64,000 nucleotides of DNA, from contig CAWGKI010000001.1 of assembly GCA_963823095.1 (NCBI GenBank), positions 1,116,001 to 1,180,000 on the forward strand, read 5' to 3'. A model generated the notes under the pieces. That model did no database searches and had not been told where the DNA came from. It saw only the letters and a program-made list of their open reading frames with translations. The stretch is from CAIVVT01 sp963823095 (GTDB taxonomy: Bacteria; Acidobacteriota; Terriglobia; Bryobacterales; Bryobacteraceae). Positions 42,658 to 52,324 of this stretch are shown piece by piece. The translations under genes and the position numbers were made by a program. How positions within the stretch are numbered: position 1 is the first letter of the stretch; each line of letters opens with the position of its first letter.

Positions 42658-44257
42658 ATGTGGAAAGCGAGTCGAGGCCTGGCAGCGCTCTTACTACTGG
42701 CCTTCGTGGGGCTCGCGCTGGTGCAGGGACAGTCGCCGGCAGATGCGCGGCCTTCCCGGCTGCGTCTGAAGTCGGGCGATCACTACGCCGCTTCGCGCCC
42801 TCGATCCGGCTCCGCGCCGGCCGGCCGCGCGTTGGGTGAATCCGCGCACTTTATCGCGATCTTCCAGACCGTCCCGAATGCCAAGGACGCACAGAACCTC
42901 CGGCAGGCCGGGTACAACGTTCTCGCAATCGTGCCCGACCACGGCTTGCTGGTTTACGGCGACCCCGTCAGGGACCTGGGTGACTTTGACGTCGTGGAGA
43001 ACTTTGCGCTCCGAGCGTGTGACAAGCTCAGCGCCAAGTTGGATTCCACCGCGAAGGGCACCCTCCAGGCCGTTGCGGAACTGCAGCCGGACGTAGACCC
43101 GGGACTCGTGGTGTTGCGCATGCGGATGGCGGGGGTCGCAATTCTGCCCAACCCGGACCTCAGCCCGAGCGATCGCCTGGTCGAGGCGCCCTACGCCACT
43201 TTGCGGGAACTGGCGGGCTGGGACGAAACGGCCTACATCTACCCTGCATCGGCACCCATGATCTCGGGGCAGAGGATCGTGCCCTGCGGCATGGGCCATT
43301 CCGGAGGAGCCGTCCTCGGAGTCGCGGCAAATCTGGTGCCAACCTTCGGCGAAGGTTGGGCCGGACCCTCGCACGGCCCGGCGGCGGTTTCTTACAGACT
43401 TCATACCGCGGCATTGCCCATGGCGGAGAGCGATGTGCGCGCGGCCTTGCACTCGGTGGTCGCGGAGTGGAGCGCATACGCCGCTATTAACTTCACCCCT
43501 ACGACGCAGTCCGGGGTGCCCGCCAGCATCGATATCTTCGTTCCCATCGGGCGACCACGGCGACGGATTCCCCTTCCCACCGTCCGGTACCGTGCTTGCG
43601 CACACGTTCTACCCTCCGCCCAACCCCGAACCCATCGCCGGCGATATGCACTTGAACTACGACCAGCCGTGGAGCGTCGACGGCAGCATTCAACTCTACT
43701 CTGTGATGCTGCATGAGATGGGCCACGCCCTGGGATTGGGCCATTCCGACAACCCGAGCGACGTAATGTACCCGTACTACCAGGCGAGGCAGCAGCTCAC
43801 CTCGGGCGACATTCAGGCGCTCCGGACGTTGTACGCCGCGCCCGCCCTCGCGGACCCGATTGCGCCAGTGATCTCCACCACGCCCCCTACGCCGGCGGTG
43901 CCTGCCACTCCTCTACTTCCAACAAACCCAGCCAGACCGTCCGCGCCTCCCACTTCTCCGGGCGCCCCGAGCGCCGGAGATACGATTCCTCCGCTGGTCC
44001 AGGTCTACTCGCCCTCAATGGCTGCGATCTTGACCTCCAAGGACAGCCTGACGGTGCAGGGTTTCGCCAATGACAATGTGGGCGTTACGCGGATTCTATG
44101 GTCGAACTCGGCGGGCGGCAGCGGTTCCGCCAGCGCCGCCAACCCCTTTGTTATCCCCCAGATCGCTCTGGTTCCGGGCGTCAACCGGATCCTGATTCAG
44201 GCCTTGGACGCGGCGGGAAACGTCGGCGCGGCGTATCTGACCATAACGAGAAAGTAG
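42658..44257 (+). CDS. Exported matrixin-like metalloprotease with C-terminal Ig-like domain (frameshifted)
   Basis: ATG 42658 starts a signal peptide (ASRGLAALLLLAFVGLAL). The N-terminal 250 residues look like a propeptide or adhesion domain. One extra G at 43549-43551 breaks the frame; repaired, it reads IGDHGDGFPF and then HEMGHALGLGHSDNPSDVMYP, a matrixin zinc site with Met-turn. A Pro/Thr/Ala linker follows and then a beta domain (VQVYSPSMAAILTSKDSL, VPGVNRILIQALDAAGNVG) typical of Ig-like repeats. The repaired length is about 532 residues. It probably acts outside the cell. Confidence 0.82.
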
Positions 44258-44473
44258 ACGTTTCGCGCCTCCGCGAACCGGGATCCCGTTGCCTGGAAAT
44301 TGCATTTTCCCGGACAGATTTCCAGCACGAAACGACAGCTGCCGGAATCTCTACAAAACCGTTACGGCGTCAAAATTGTCAAACATTTTCGTCAGGAAAT
44401 GTTTTGCACAGATTTTCCACAAGAAAGCTTGATTATTTACCGAACGTAGTACCTTTGGTTCATAGCTTCGGAT

Positions 44474-44950
44474 ATGTACTGGGGGTACCATTCGGGCATG
44501 GATTGGGCTCGTTTCACCGAACTTCTGCGCTATCCTTTGGAAATCGTCTCGCTGGGTTTAGCCCTTGCGCCGGCGTTGATCGTACTGCAATCGCGGGTTG
44601 TTTTGCCCAGGCAGGTCCTGGCTGGTTATGGCGCTATGGGCCGTTCCGCCCCTCGCGGCAAGGGCGCATATACCTGGATTCTGTCGCTGATTGCATTGAT
44701 CGTTTACGGCTTCATGAGCCATGCCACAGGTACTTTGGCCTGGGTCATCGACAGAAGCGCGGACGTGCCCGCGGGAGCGGAGATTCTCCTGCTTCTCAAG
44801 CCTCTGATCGGCTTCCTGATCATCTACGCGACGGGAACGCTGGTTCGTTCCGCGCGGAAGGAAGAAGAGTCGGTAAATGGCTTTCTCGTCTGGGGCTTGA
44901 TGTCTCTCATGGTGGCCCCTCCGCTCGCTCTTTCGATGGTCGTCCGCTGA
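44474..44950 (+). CDS. Small integral membrane protein of unknown function
   Basis: The 158-residue protein has four hydrophobic segments (IVSLGLALAPALIVL, TWILSLIALIVYGFM, ILLLLKPLIGFLIIYATG, FLVWGLMSLMVAPPLALS). ATG 44498 is an alternative start. I see no family signature. An AT-rich stretch with TTGCAC at 44404 lies upstream and may hold a promoter. A strong terminator follows at 44996. Confidence 0.6.
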   Translation: MYWGYHSGMDWARFTELLRYPLEIVSLGLALAPALIVLQSRVVLPRQVLAGYGAMGRSAPRGKGAYTWILSLIALIVYGFMSHATGTLAWVIDRSADVPAGAEILLLLKPLIGFLIIYATGTLVRSARKEEESVNGFLVWGLMSLMVAPPLALSMVVR

Positions 44951-44995
44951 GCCTGCGCGGATAGCTCGAATTCCACATATCGTCGCGCTAATCGC

Positions 44996-45031
44996 AAAAC
45001 GGGGTCTGTGCCTTCGCACAGACCCCGTTTT
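44996..45031. terminator. Perfect 16-bp bidirectional rho-independent terminator
   Basis: AAAACGGGGTCTGTGC (44996-45011) pairs exactly with GCACAGACCCCGTTTT (45016-45031) across a CTTC loop. The A run on one side and T run on the other make it work in both directions, as suits the space between two convergent genes. Confidence 0.93.
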
Positions 45032-45175
45032 CGCGTGTGGCTGACATTACCGGGATGGAAGCGCGTGCACTCGTCCCCTGGGAACGTCGATCCCCAGATC
45101 GGCTCAATTGCGGCGCGAGCGGCAAGGTGGTGGAACATCCTTCGCGCCGTAGAACTGCCTCGTGACGGCCGTTGG

Positions 45176-45201
45176 GCCGATCTGAAGATCGGCGTTCCCA
45201 G
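45176..45201. repeat. Interspersed palindrome T2 (GCCGATCTGAAGATCGGC)
   Basis: The same unit as T1 at 7106, with loop GA for GG, followed by the same GTTCCCAGG tail. Preserved arms with changed loop show that the hairpin is the conserved part. Confidence 0.7.
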
Positions 45202-45262
45202 GAGCTGCGGCCGTGCTGTAGGGTTGGCGCCCTGCCAGCCCTACGCGGTTCCGGATTGGGAT

Positions 45263-46567
45263 CTAGACCAGCAGCTTCTCAAGCTTCGAACCGGGCCGGA
45301 TGATGGTCTCCATCCGTTCCGGGCCTGTGGAAACGCAACCAACTTCGACGCCAGTCCGCTCTTCGAGGAACGTGACGTAGTCCTTCGCGGTCTTCGGCAG
45401 TTCGTCGTAAGTCGTGATACCACAGGTCGGCTCGGCCCACCCGGGCAGCGTTTCGTAAACCGGCTCGATCTGTTCGAGCAGCAGATTTTCCGCGGGCATT
45501 GTGTCGATCGACTCACCGTGCACTTTGTAGCCCGTGCAGACTTTGATCTCTTCAAAGCCGTCGAGCACGTCGAGCTTGGTTACAATGAGCGAATCGAAGC
45601 CGTTGATCATCGCCGTGTAGCGCATCAGCGGCACGTCGAACCAGCCGCAGCGCCTGGGCCGGCCGGTCACCGAACCGAACTCAAAGCCCGCTTCACGGAT
45701 CCTGTCGCCGCCCTCGCCCTTGTCTTCGGAGGGGAACGGCCCGCCGCCCACTCGCGTGATATAAGCCTTCGAAACTCCGATGATGCCGTCGATGGCCGTG
45801 GGAGGAACGCCCGTCCCCGTGCAGGCGCCGCCGGCGGCTGCGCTGGAACTCGTCACGAAGGGGTAAGTCCCATGGTCGATATCGAGCATGGTGCCTTGCG
45901 CGCCCTCGAACAGCACGCGCTTGCCGCCGCGAATCGCGTCGTTCAGCACCCGCGCGGTATCGCAAACCATTGGCCGGATCTTCTCGGCCATGCGCTTGTA
46001 ATCGGCCAGAATCTCGCCGTAGTCGATCTCGCCCGTAATGCCGAAAGCTTTCGCCAGGGTCTGCTTGTCCTCGGACAGCAGGCTGTAGAGCGTCTGGAAT
46101 ATCTCGGTGTTCAACAGATCGGCCACGCGAATGCCGCGCCGCGCGATCTTGTCCTCGTAGCAAGGGCCGATGCCGCGAGACGTCGTACCGATTGCGATCC
46201 GGTCAACGCGATCCTCGCTCACCTTCTCCACCAGCCTGTGGAACGGGAAGATGATGTGCGCCCGGCTGCTGATGGAGACTTGCCGCCGAGGGTCGACGCC
46301 CGCGCGCTCCAGCATCTCGATCTCGTCGAGCAACGCCCGCGGATCGATGACTACGCCGTTACCGATCACCACTCGCACGTTTGGGTGCAATACGCCGCTG
46401 GGAATCAGTTTGAGAACGAACTTCTGACCTCCCACCTGGACGGTGTGCCCGGCGTTGTGTCCGCCCTGGTACCGTGCGACGAAGTCAAATTTCTGCGAGA
46501 AGAGATCGACGATTTTGCCCTTGCCTTCGTCACCCCACTGCGAGCCGAGAACGATGAGAGTACTCAT
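45263..46567 (-). CDS. purA: Adenylosuccinate synthetase
   Basis: The 434-residue protein starts MSTLIVLGSQWGDEGKGKI, the GTP-binding P-loop of PurA. It has the catalytic His in GHNAGHTV, IGTTSRGIGPCYEDK, FEGAQGTMLDIDHGTYPFV and RCGWFDVPLMRY. It makes adenylosuccinate from IMP, the step before PurB. It is a single gene here, divergent from an unknown gene 90 bases away. Confidence 0.97.
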   Translation of the reverse strand: MSTLIVLGSQWGDEGKGKIVDLFSQKFDFVARYQGGHNAGHTVQVGGQKFVLKLIPSGVLHPNVRVVIGNGVVIDPRALLDEIEMLERAGVDPRRQVSISSRAHIIFPFHRLVEKVSEDRVDRIAIGTTSRGIGPCYEDKIARRGIRVADLLNTEIFQTLYSLLSEDKQTLAKAFGITGEIDYGEILADYKRMAEKIRPMVCDTARVLNDAIRGGKRVLFEGAQGTMLDIDHGTYPFVTSSSAAAGGACTGTGVPPTAIDGIIGVSKAYITRVGGGPFPSEDKGEGGDRIREAGFEFGSVTGRPRRCGWFDVPLMRYTAMINGFDSLIVTKLDVLDGFEEIKVCTGYKVHGESIDTMPAENLLLEQIEPVYETLPGWAEPTCGITTYDELPKTAKDYVTFLEERTGVEVGCVSTGPERMETIIRPGSKLEKLLV

Positions 46568-46657
46568 GGATTCAAACCAAACACTTTATTGTACAGCCCA
46601 GCCCCTTCCATGTCCCCCTCGCGGCGGGATACAACGCCCGGCGTGATACGCTCTTGG

Positions 46658-47125
46658 ATGATGCAGATCAGTGGTATTTTCCTTGCGCTCGGCGAGGACA
46701 CTTTTAGCGAACTCGTCCGCCGCGTATCTCTCGGCCGCCTGCGGACCTATCAGCTTTTCGACCAGATCAAGGCCCGCACGCACCTGATGAAGCTCAATAA
46801 CGAGCACTTACGGAAAGCCGCTCCGAAGCTCTGGGCGCGAATTCAGGAGGGCGAGGAAGACCTCGCCGTGGACCTATCCCAGGCCATCCTCGTCTCGCAC
46901 CTGGACATGATCGTGGAGGCGCTCAATCTGCTCAGCATTCCGCACCAGGACGGCTTCTTCGCCAAGGATTCCGATGTAAAGGGCTACTTGACGGAAGGCT
47001 GGCAGCAGCGGGTATTCGAAGCGCTGAAGGATAAGTATCCGCCCGCCGTCGTGATCTTCTACGTCAATCACCTGGGTGTGGAGACCGGCGTCGCCGAAGG
47101 GGTTTTCGCGCCAGCCGCGGTGTAG
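46658..47125 (+). CDS. Conserved-looking protein of unknown function
   Basis: The frame is open far upstream, but that part is antisense to purA, so I start at ATG 46658 (or 46661). The 155-residue product is soluble and mostly helical (FSELVRRVSLGRLRTYQLFD, EDLAVDLSQAILVSHLDMIV). It has no signal peptide or known motif. Length, composition and position between real genes support coding. I cannot assign a function. Confidence 0.6.
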   Translation: MMQISGIFLALGEDTFSELVRRVSLGRLRTYQLFDQIKARTHLMKLNNEHLRKAAPKLWARIQEGEEDLAVDLSQAILVSHLDMIVEALNLLSIPHQDGFFAKDSDVKGYLTEGWQQRVFEALKDKYPPAVVIFYVNHLGVETGVAEGVFAPAAV

Positions 47126-47189
47126 CCCATCCCACGCCGCGAATCGAATTCTCACCCGCTCGAACCAATTCCCGGTTTAGAATCCGGGA

Positions 47190-47642
47190 ATGACACTCTG
47201 GGATGCCGCAATGTCCGGGGATGTGGCGGCTTTGGACGCCGCGCTCCTCGCCGATCCTGCAACGCTCGACGCACCCGGCCCGGGCGGTTGGCCGGCGCTG
47301 CACCTGGCCGGCCATTTCGGCCATCTCGCGTGCGTGGAACTTCTGCTCGCCCGGGGCGCGGACATCCAGCTCCGCTCGGCCAACGAGCTGCACAATCTCG
47401 CCACCCATGCTACTGCGGCTGGCCGCGTTCCCGAAGCGCGGGCGGCGATCCTGGAACGGCTGCTAGACGCCGGAATTCCCGTGAACGCCACACAGCACGG
47501 CGGTTTCACCGCGCTCCATTCGGCCTGCCAGAATGCCGACCAGGCCTGCATCAAACTCTTGCTCGCGCGCGGCGCGGACATCGATAAGCCCGCGGACGAC
47601 GGACGCACACCGGCGTCGCTCAGACAATCTGAGCCAGCCTGA
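47190..47642 (+). CDS. Ankyrin repeat protein
   Basis: The 150-residue protein has about three ankyrin repeats: GWPALHLAGHFGHLACVELLLARGAD is the clearest (core LHLAGHFGHLACVELLLARG), and GFTALHSACQNADQACIKLL follows. The first unit is WDAAMSGDVAALDAAL. It is a small protein-binding scaffold with no export signal. Repeat element R3 begins two bases after its stop codon. Confidence 0.88.
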   Translation: MTLWDAAMSGDVAALDAALLADPATLDAPGPGGWPALHLAGHFGHLACVELLLARGADIQLRSANELHNLATHATAAGRVPEARAAILERLLDAGIPVNATQHGGFTALHSACQNADQACIKLLLARGADIDKPADDGRTPASLRQSEPA

Positions 47643-47643
47643 G

Positions 47644-47745
47644 TGGGCAGCTCTCCAGGGCCGCACGGGGTCTCGAGGGTCCGTAAGTCTTAAGTTAGTG
47701 GGCGGGGCCTGGAGGCCCCACGCGGCGCTGGAGCGCCGCCCCACT
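47644..47745. repeat. ~100-bp palindromic element R3
   Basis: The 102-base element runs from GTGGGCAGC to GCCGCCCCAC and holds the hairpins GGGGCCTGGAGGCCCC and GGCGCTGGAGCGCC. The right half matches R2 closely; the left half is worn. It lies between two same-strand genes. Confidence 0.75.
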
Positions 47746-47805
47746 GCGGATCGCGTCATCATAGAAGTTCGCCCGTAGTCCTCCTACGCGGGCGCGCCGG
47801 TGTCC

Positions 47806-48450
<645 letters not shown>

Positions 48451-48458
48451 AGCAAGAG

Positions 48459-48556
48459 TAGGGCGGTCCCCAGGACTGCGGCCGACGCCCACGTCGGCCA
48501 TCCGTTCGGCATTCGAATGGAGCCAGCGGTGGCGAACGCTGGAGCGCCGCCCCACC
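48459..48556. repeat. Degenerate palindromic element R5
   Basis: The right end CGCTGGAGCGCCGCCCCAC is identical to that of R2 and R3. The left end (AGGGCGGTCCCCAGGAC) is worn, and the middle carries GCCGACGCCCACGTCGGC. It sits between the convergent hemolysin III and AGE genes. Confidence 0.6.
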
Positions 48557-48561
48557 ACGCG

Positions 48562-49776
48562 CTATTTCGCCAGCCGCTCGATCATCTCGTAGCAGACCCT
48601 GCTGTTATGGTACGGGCACTTCCACGGACCAACCAGGCACGCGTCGGAGTCTTCTTGCTCCGTGTACGGCCGCCCTTCGGGCGTCAACTTCGCATACCAC
48701 TCGCCGTGCACCCGGTCGACGATCTTGTTCTCGATGTACTCCCAGGCCCGCTGCGCCGCGGTAAGAAAATGCTCCTCGCCGGATAGCTGGTAGGCATTGT
48801 AAAAGCCCACGACGGCCTCGGCCTGCGCCCACCAGTGCTTATTGGGATCGATCAGTTCGCCTTTCGCGTTGGCCTCGTAGAACAGGCTGCCATCCTTGTC
48901 CAGGCCCGCTTCGTAGACAGCCTGCGCCATCCCTACGGCGAGCTTCCGCGCGCGGTCGAGCAGTTTCGCGTCGCCCAGCACCTCAGCCGCTTCATAGATC
49001 AGCCAACTGCCCTCGATGTCGTGCCCGAACGAAACATGGTCGGTCAGAGAGTTCCAGCGGTCGTCGAAGAACATGCGGAAGTGGCCTGTAGCCTCATCCA
49101 CGATGTGGTCGAACGTCACTTCGAGCAGTGCCTGCTGCGAGGCCCGCAGCGAGGGATCTGGCCACACGCGCAGCAGGTTCGTATAAGCCTCCATCACGTG
49201 GAGGTGCGTGTTCATCGACTTGGGACTGTTCAGGTCCTTCTCGCTCAGACGCAGATCCTCGAGCGCGCCCCAGTCGCGGCTGCAGGCTTCCAGATAGCCG
49301 CCGTACTCCGGCTCGAAGCTCTTCAATTCGATCAGCCGATACAGTTCCTTCGCTCGCTCCAGACTCTCCGTGTTGCCTGTCGCGCGAAAGTATTCGGTGA
49401 AGGCGTAAATGGCAAACGCCTGCGCATAAATCTGCTTGCGGTCGGATACCGGATGGCCGAGATAATCGACCATCCAGTACACGCCGCCATATTCCGCATC
49501 CCAGAACTTGTCGCGAATGTAGGCCCAAGCCCGATCGGCGGTTTCCCGATACGAGGAATCGCCCAACCGGCATGCTGCGGAAAACGTCCACAAGATTCGC
49601 GTGTTGATCACCGCGGCGCGCGGCGACTCCTTGTCGATCCTCAAATCGTTGGAGATCTTTCCGTAAAAGCCGCCGTTTCCCCGATCGGCCGCGTGGCGTA
49701 TCCAGAACGGCAGAATATTGGCGGTCAGTTCACTCCGGATCCGCGCAGACCAAGCTCTCTTCCCTGCCTCGTCCAT
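48562..49776 (-). CDS. AGE family epimerase (cellobiose/mannobiose 2-epimerase-like)
   Basis: The 404-residue (alpha/alpha)6-barrel protein has NTRILWTFSAACRLG, NTHLHVMEAYTNLLRVWP (catalytic His), FGHDIEGSWLIYEAAE and KHWWAQAEAVVGFYNAY, the known pattern of cellobiose 2-epimerases with three His. It starts at ATG 49776 with GAAGGGAG upstream. It lies 25 bases downstream of a GH130 gene. In other bacteria this pair turns mannobiose into mannosyl-glucose and then phosphorolyses it, so mannan use is the likely role. Confidence 0.9.
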   Translation of the reverse strand: MDEAGKRAWSARIRSELTANILPFWIRHAADRGNGGFYGKISNDLRIDKESPRAAVINTRILWTFSAACRLGDSSYRETADRAWAYIRDKFWDAEYGGVYWMVDYLGHPVSDRKQIYAQAFAIYAFTEYFRATGNTESLERAKELYRLIELKSFEPEYGGYLEACSRDWGALEDLRLSEKDLNSPKSMNTHLHVMEAYTNLLRVWPDPSLRASQQALLEVTFDHIVDEATGHFRMFFDDRWNSLTDHVSFGHDIEGSWLIYEAAEVLGDAKLLDRARKLAVGMAQAVYEAGLDKDGSLFYEANAKGELIDPNKHWWAQAEAVVGFYNAYQLSGEEHFLTAAQRAWEYIENKIVDRVHGEWYAKLTPEGRPYTEQEDSDACLVGPWKCPYHNSRVCYEMIERLAK

Positions 49777-49801
49777 CACACTGCTCCCTTCGGACGAACC
49801 T

Positions 49802-50983
49802 CTATTCGCGAGGCAGACTCAGGTTGCGCTTGATCAGCTCGATCCGTTGCTGAACGCAGGCTGCGCTGCGCAGCGGATCCGGCGGAGTGTTCAGCACGTA
49901 GTCGAGCAGGCGCGGCACCGTGGTCGTAACGACGTTGGTCCGCGTGTCGGACGCGCCGTAGTAGATGAACACTTCGTCGCCGCGCCGGACCCAGCCGTTC
50001 GAGAAAGTCACGTTCGAAACATCGCCGATCCGCTCGTCGCCCTGCGGCGCGAGGAAGTAGCCGCCGGGCTTCGCGATCACCTGGTAAGGCGTCTTGAGGT
50101 CGCACAGGAAGCAGTACAGAACATAGCGCAACCCGGCCGCCGTGTTGCGGACTCCGTGGGCCAGGTGCAGCCAGCCTTTCTCCGTCTTGAGCGGCGCGGG
50201 GCCGAGCCCGTTCTTCACCTCGTTGATGGTGTGATACTCCCGGCGGTCGATGATCGTCTCGTGCTCGATCACTGCGTGCTCCATGCTGGACGCCAGGCCC
50301 CAGCCGATGCCGCCGCCGCTGCCGGCCTCGATGAAGCTGTCCTGCGGCCGCGTATAAAAGGCGTATTTGCCGTCGACGAACTCCGGATGCAGGACGCAGT
50401 TGCGCTGCTGCGCCGAGGGCGTCTTAAGATCGTCCAGGCGCTCCCATGTCTTCAGGTCGCGAGTGCGCGCCACGCCGCACTGGGCCACGGCAGAGGAGAG
50501 ATCTCCCGGCGGCGCGCCGGGATCCTTGCGCTCGGCGCAGAACAGGCCGTAGATCCACCCGTCTTCGTGCGCCGTCAGCCGCATGTCGTAGACGTTCGTC
50601 TCCGGCTCGGAGGTCTCCGGCATCACCACGGGGTAGTCCCAAAACCGGAATCCGTCGATGCCGGTGGCACTCTCGGCCACGGCAAAGAAGGACTTCCTGT
50701 CCGCGCCTTCCACGCGCGCCATCAGCAGGACTTTGCCGTTCCAGTTCATCGCCCCCACGTTGAACGCGGCGTTGACGCCGAGCCGTTCCAGGAGTAGCGG
50801 ATTCGTCGCCGGATCCAGGTCGTAGCGCCAGAAAATAGGCGTGTGAGCCGCGGAGAGCACCGGATAGCGGTAGCGCCGGAACAAGCCGTTGGAATCCGCC
50901 ATGGGCTCATTCTTGCGATAAACGAGCGCATTATGTGCAGCGTACAAGCGCTCGCGCCGGTGCTGGAAGTCAGGCGTGGTCAT
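49802..50983 (-). CDS. GH130 family glycoside phosphorylase (mannosyl-glucose phosphorylase-like)
   Basis: From ATG 50983 (AGGGAGACGAA upstream) the protein has 393 residues, a five-bladed propeller length. Motifs are GVNAAFNVGAMNWNGKVLLM, ETNVYDMRLTAHEDGW (the Asp region of GH130), HPEFVDGKYAFYTRP and FIYYGASDTRTNVV. GH130 enzymes cleave beta-mannosides with phosphate, yielding mannose-1-phosphate. Coupling with the downstream epimerase supports the 4-O-mannosyl-glucose specificity, but subfamily cannot be fixed by eye. Confidence 0.88.
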   Translation of the reverse strand: MTTPDFQHRRERLYAAHNALVYRKNEPMADSNGLFRRYRYPVLSAAHTPIFWRYDLDPATNPLLLERLGVNAAFNVGAMNWNGKVLLMARVEGADRKSFFAVAESATGIDGFRFWDYPVVMPETSEPETNVYDMRLTAHEDGWIYGLFCAERKDPGAPPGDLSSAVAQCGVARTRDLKTWERLDDLKTPSAQQRNCVLHPEFVDGKYAFYTRPQDSFIEAGSGGGIGWGLASSMEHAVIEHETIIDRREYHTINEVKNGLGPAPLKTEKGWLHLAHGVRNTAAGLRYVLYCFLCDLKTPYQVIAKPGGYFLAPQGDERIGDVSNVTFSNGWVRRGDEVFIYYGASDTRTNVVTTTVPRLLDYVLNTPPDPLRSAACVQQRIELIKRNLSLPRE

Positions 50984-51184
50984 TTCGTCTCCCTGGAGTT
51001 GCGGGCCATCGTCTCCTCCGAATCGTTCGGCCCGCAATCATCATACACTTGCCCGCCGCCGGGACAGAGCCGTGACCGTCAGCGAGCTGTGGTATTGAGT
51101 CAACCCGAGTGGACTCGTTCACGCCCACGCAAAGGCCGGTTGTCGGCTACAATCGTGATATTTCTCAAAACCAGGAGAGACTAC

Positions 51185-51496
51185 ATGTATAGCATGAGCA
51201 ATCTGGGAAACCTCAAGACGATGGACGCGAACGCGCCGGCGGCAATGCAGGCTTTCTGGGCTTTTGACAAAGCGGCGATGGCGGATGGAGCGATTCCCGT
51301 CAAGTACAAAGAACTGATGGCACTCGCCGTCGCTTTCACGACGCAATGCCCATACTGTATCGAGATCCACTCGGGGCGCGCGCGCCAGGCTGGCGCAACC
51401 GATCCGGAGATCGCCGAAGTAGTGACCATCGCCGCGGCCCTCCGCGCCGGCGCCGCCATCACTCACGGCACCCACGCGTTCAGCAAAGCGGAATAG
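51185..51496 (+). CDS. AhpD-like / carboxymuconolactone decarboxylase family protein
   Basis: From ATG 51185 (CAGGAGAG upstream) the protein has 103 residues with the CxxC-x-x-x-H motif CPYCIEIHSGRARQAG and the flanking helices of AhpD-like proteins. These often act as thiol peroxidases or redox partners. The N-terminal extension in the same frame upstream is antisense to the GH130 gene and was rejected. Confidence 0.92.
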   Translation: MYSMSNLGNLKTMDANAPAAMQAFWAFDKAAMADGAIPVKYKELMALAVAFTTQCPYCIEIHSGRARQAGATDPEIAEVVTIAAALRAGAAITHGTHAFSKAE

Positions 51497-51528
51497 CGGT
51501 ATCTCGCCGCAGCCGCACGAAGCTGCCC

Positions 51529-51571
51529 TGTGGGCCGGCGCTCCAGCGCCGCGCGGGCCGCCGTTCGCCCG
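51529..51571. repeat. Partial palindromic repeat R4
   Basis: The left end TGTGGGCCGGCGCTCCAGCG matches element R1 with one change; the right half is missing. It lies between the AhpD-like gene and the convergent hepT. Confidence 0.65.
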
Positions 51572-51588
51572 CGCATGGTGCAATTGCA

Positions 51589-51921
51589 CTATGTCAACGA
51601 CAAGTAACGCCGCAGCGTCGCCCGCATCTCAGGCAAGTGCTTGGACGCAACGTTCCAGACTTCCTCGATGTCAACCCCGAGGTAGCCATGAATTAACACG
51701 TCCCTCATGCCGCAAATGTCCCGCCAATCCAGCTCCGGAAGCGCAGCACGCAAAGCGGGGCTCACTTGCTTGGCGGCTTCGCCGATCACCTCGAGATTGC
51801 GGATCACGGCGTCCTGCTGTTGCTCTGAGTCGAAGAACGCGTCCCGCCCGCCGGCAATGTAGCCGGCAACCTTCTCACAGCGCTCCAGCATGTGGTGCAG
51901 ATACAGCCGCTCGTCTTTCAC
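51589..51921 (-). CDS. hepT: HepT-like HEPN ribonuclease toxin (DUF86)
   Basis: The 110-residue helical protein has the HEPN active site R-x4-H-x-Y as RDVLIHGY; the Tyr is the residue that the partner MntA modifies with AMP in known systems. Other DUF86 marks are DAVIRNLEVIGEAAKQ. The start is GTG 51921, which overlaps the mntA stop as GTGA, so antitoxin is made first and both are coupled. Confidence 0.93.
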   Translation of the reverse strand: MKDERLYLHHMLERCEKVAGYIAGGRDAFFDSEQQQDAVIRNLEVIGEAAKQVSPALRAALPELDWRDICGMRDVLIHGYLGVDIEEVWNVASKHLPEMRATLRRYLSLT

Positions 51922-52211
51922 AGCGGTACGGCCTCGGCGAGGATGCGCTCACGAACATACCAGTGCAGGGACCTTTCCGTGCCGATCTCGACAGGAGCGC
52001 CTAGGAGATCTTGCAGATCGAGTACCAGACCAGTGTGGTCCAGCAGAGATCTGCCTGACTCCCACTCCACTAGCAAATCGACGTCGCTTTCCGGGGTAGC
52101 CTCGCCTCGTGCAACGGACCCGAAAACTCGCACGTTCGCAGCGCCGTGCCGCCTTGCAATGTCGAGGATCGCGTCGCGCTTTTCCTCACGGAGCATGCGC
52201 AATGAAATCAT
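51918..52211 (-). CDS. mntA: MntA-like minimal nucleotidyltransferase antitoxin
   Basis: The 97-residue protein from ATG 52211 has the nucleotidyltransferase site GSVARGEATPESDVDLLV (GS-x10-DxD), followed by WESGRSLLDHTGLVLDLQDL. In MNT/HEPN modules it inactivates HepT by adding AMP to its Tyr. All catalytic residues are present on both partners, so the module should be active. Confidence 0.93.
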   Translation of the reverse strand: MISLRMLREEKRDAILDIARRHGAANVRVFGSVARGEATPESDVDLLVEWESGRSLLDHTGLVLDLQDLLGAPVEIGTERSLHWYVRERILAEAVPL

Positions 52212-52324
52212 GCCTGGTGTCCTCTTCGATATCGTACCGCCTGGCATCAGCCCGCTGTTGGCCGTTCCGGATTCAGTTTGGCCGCCCCCTCCCGCCCCCC
52301 GCGCTAAACTGTAACTTCACCCCA

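Larger units (their letters stand above)
44951..45262. other. Convergent intergenic spacer with terminator and repeats
   Basis: This 312-base spacer has no gene. It contains the terminator at 44996-45031, palindrome T2 at 45176-45201, and a further hairpin GTAGGGTTGG / CCAGCCCTAC around 45215-45243, just before the purA stop. Confidence 0.6.

Noticed and set aside
45008..46657. Long open frame on the plus strand running into the gene at 46658
   Set aside because: It is antisense to purA over most of its length, and its translation is Arg/Val-rich without family features. Only the part from ATG 46658 is protein-like.
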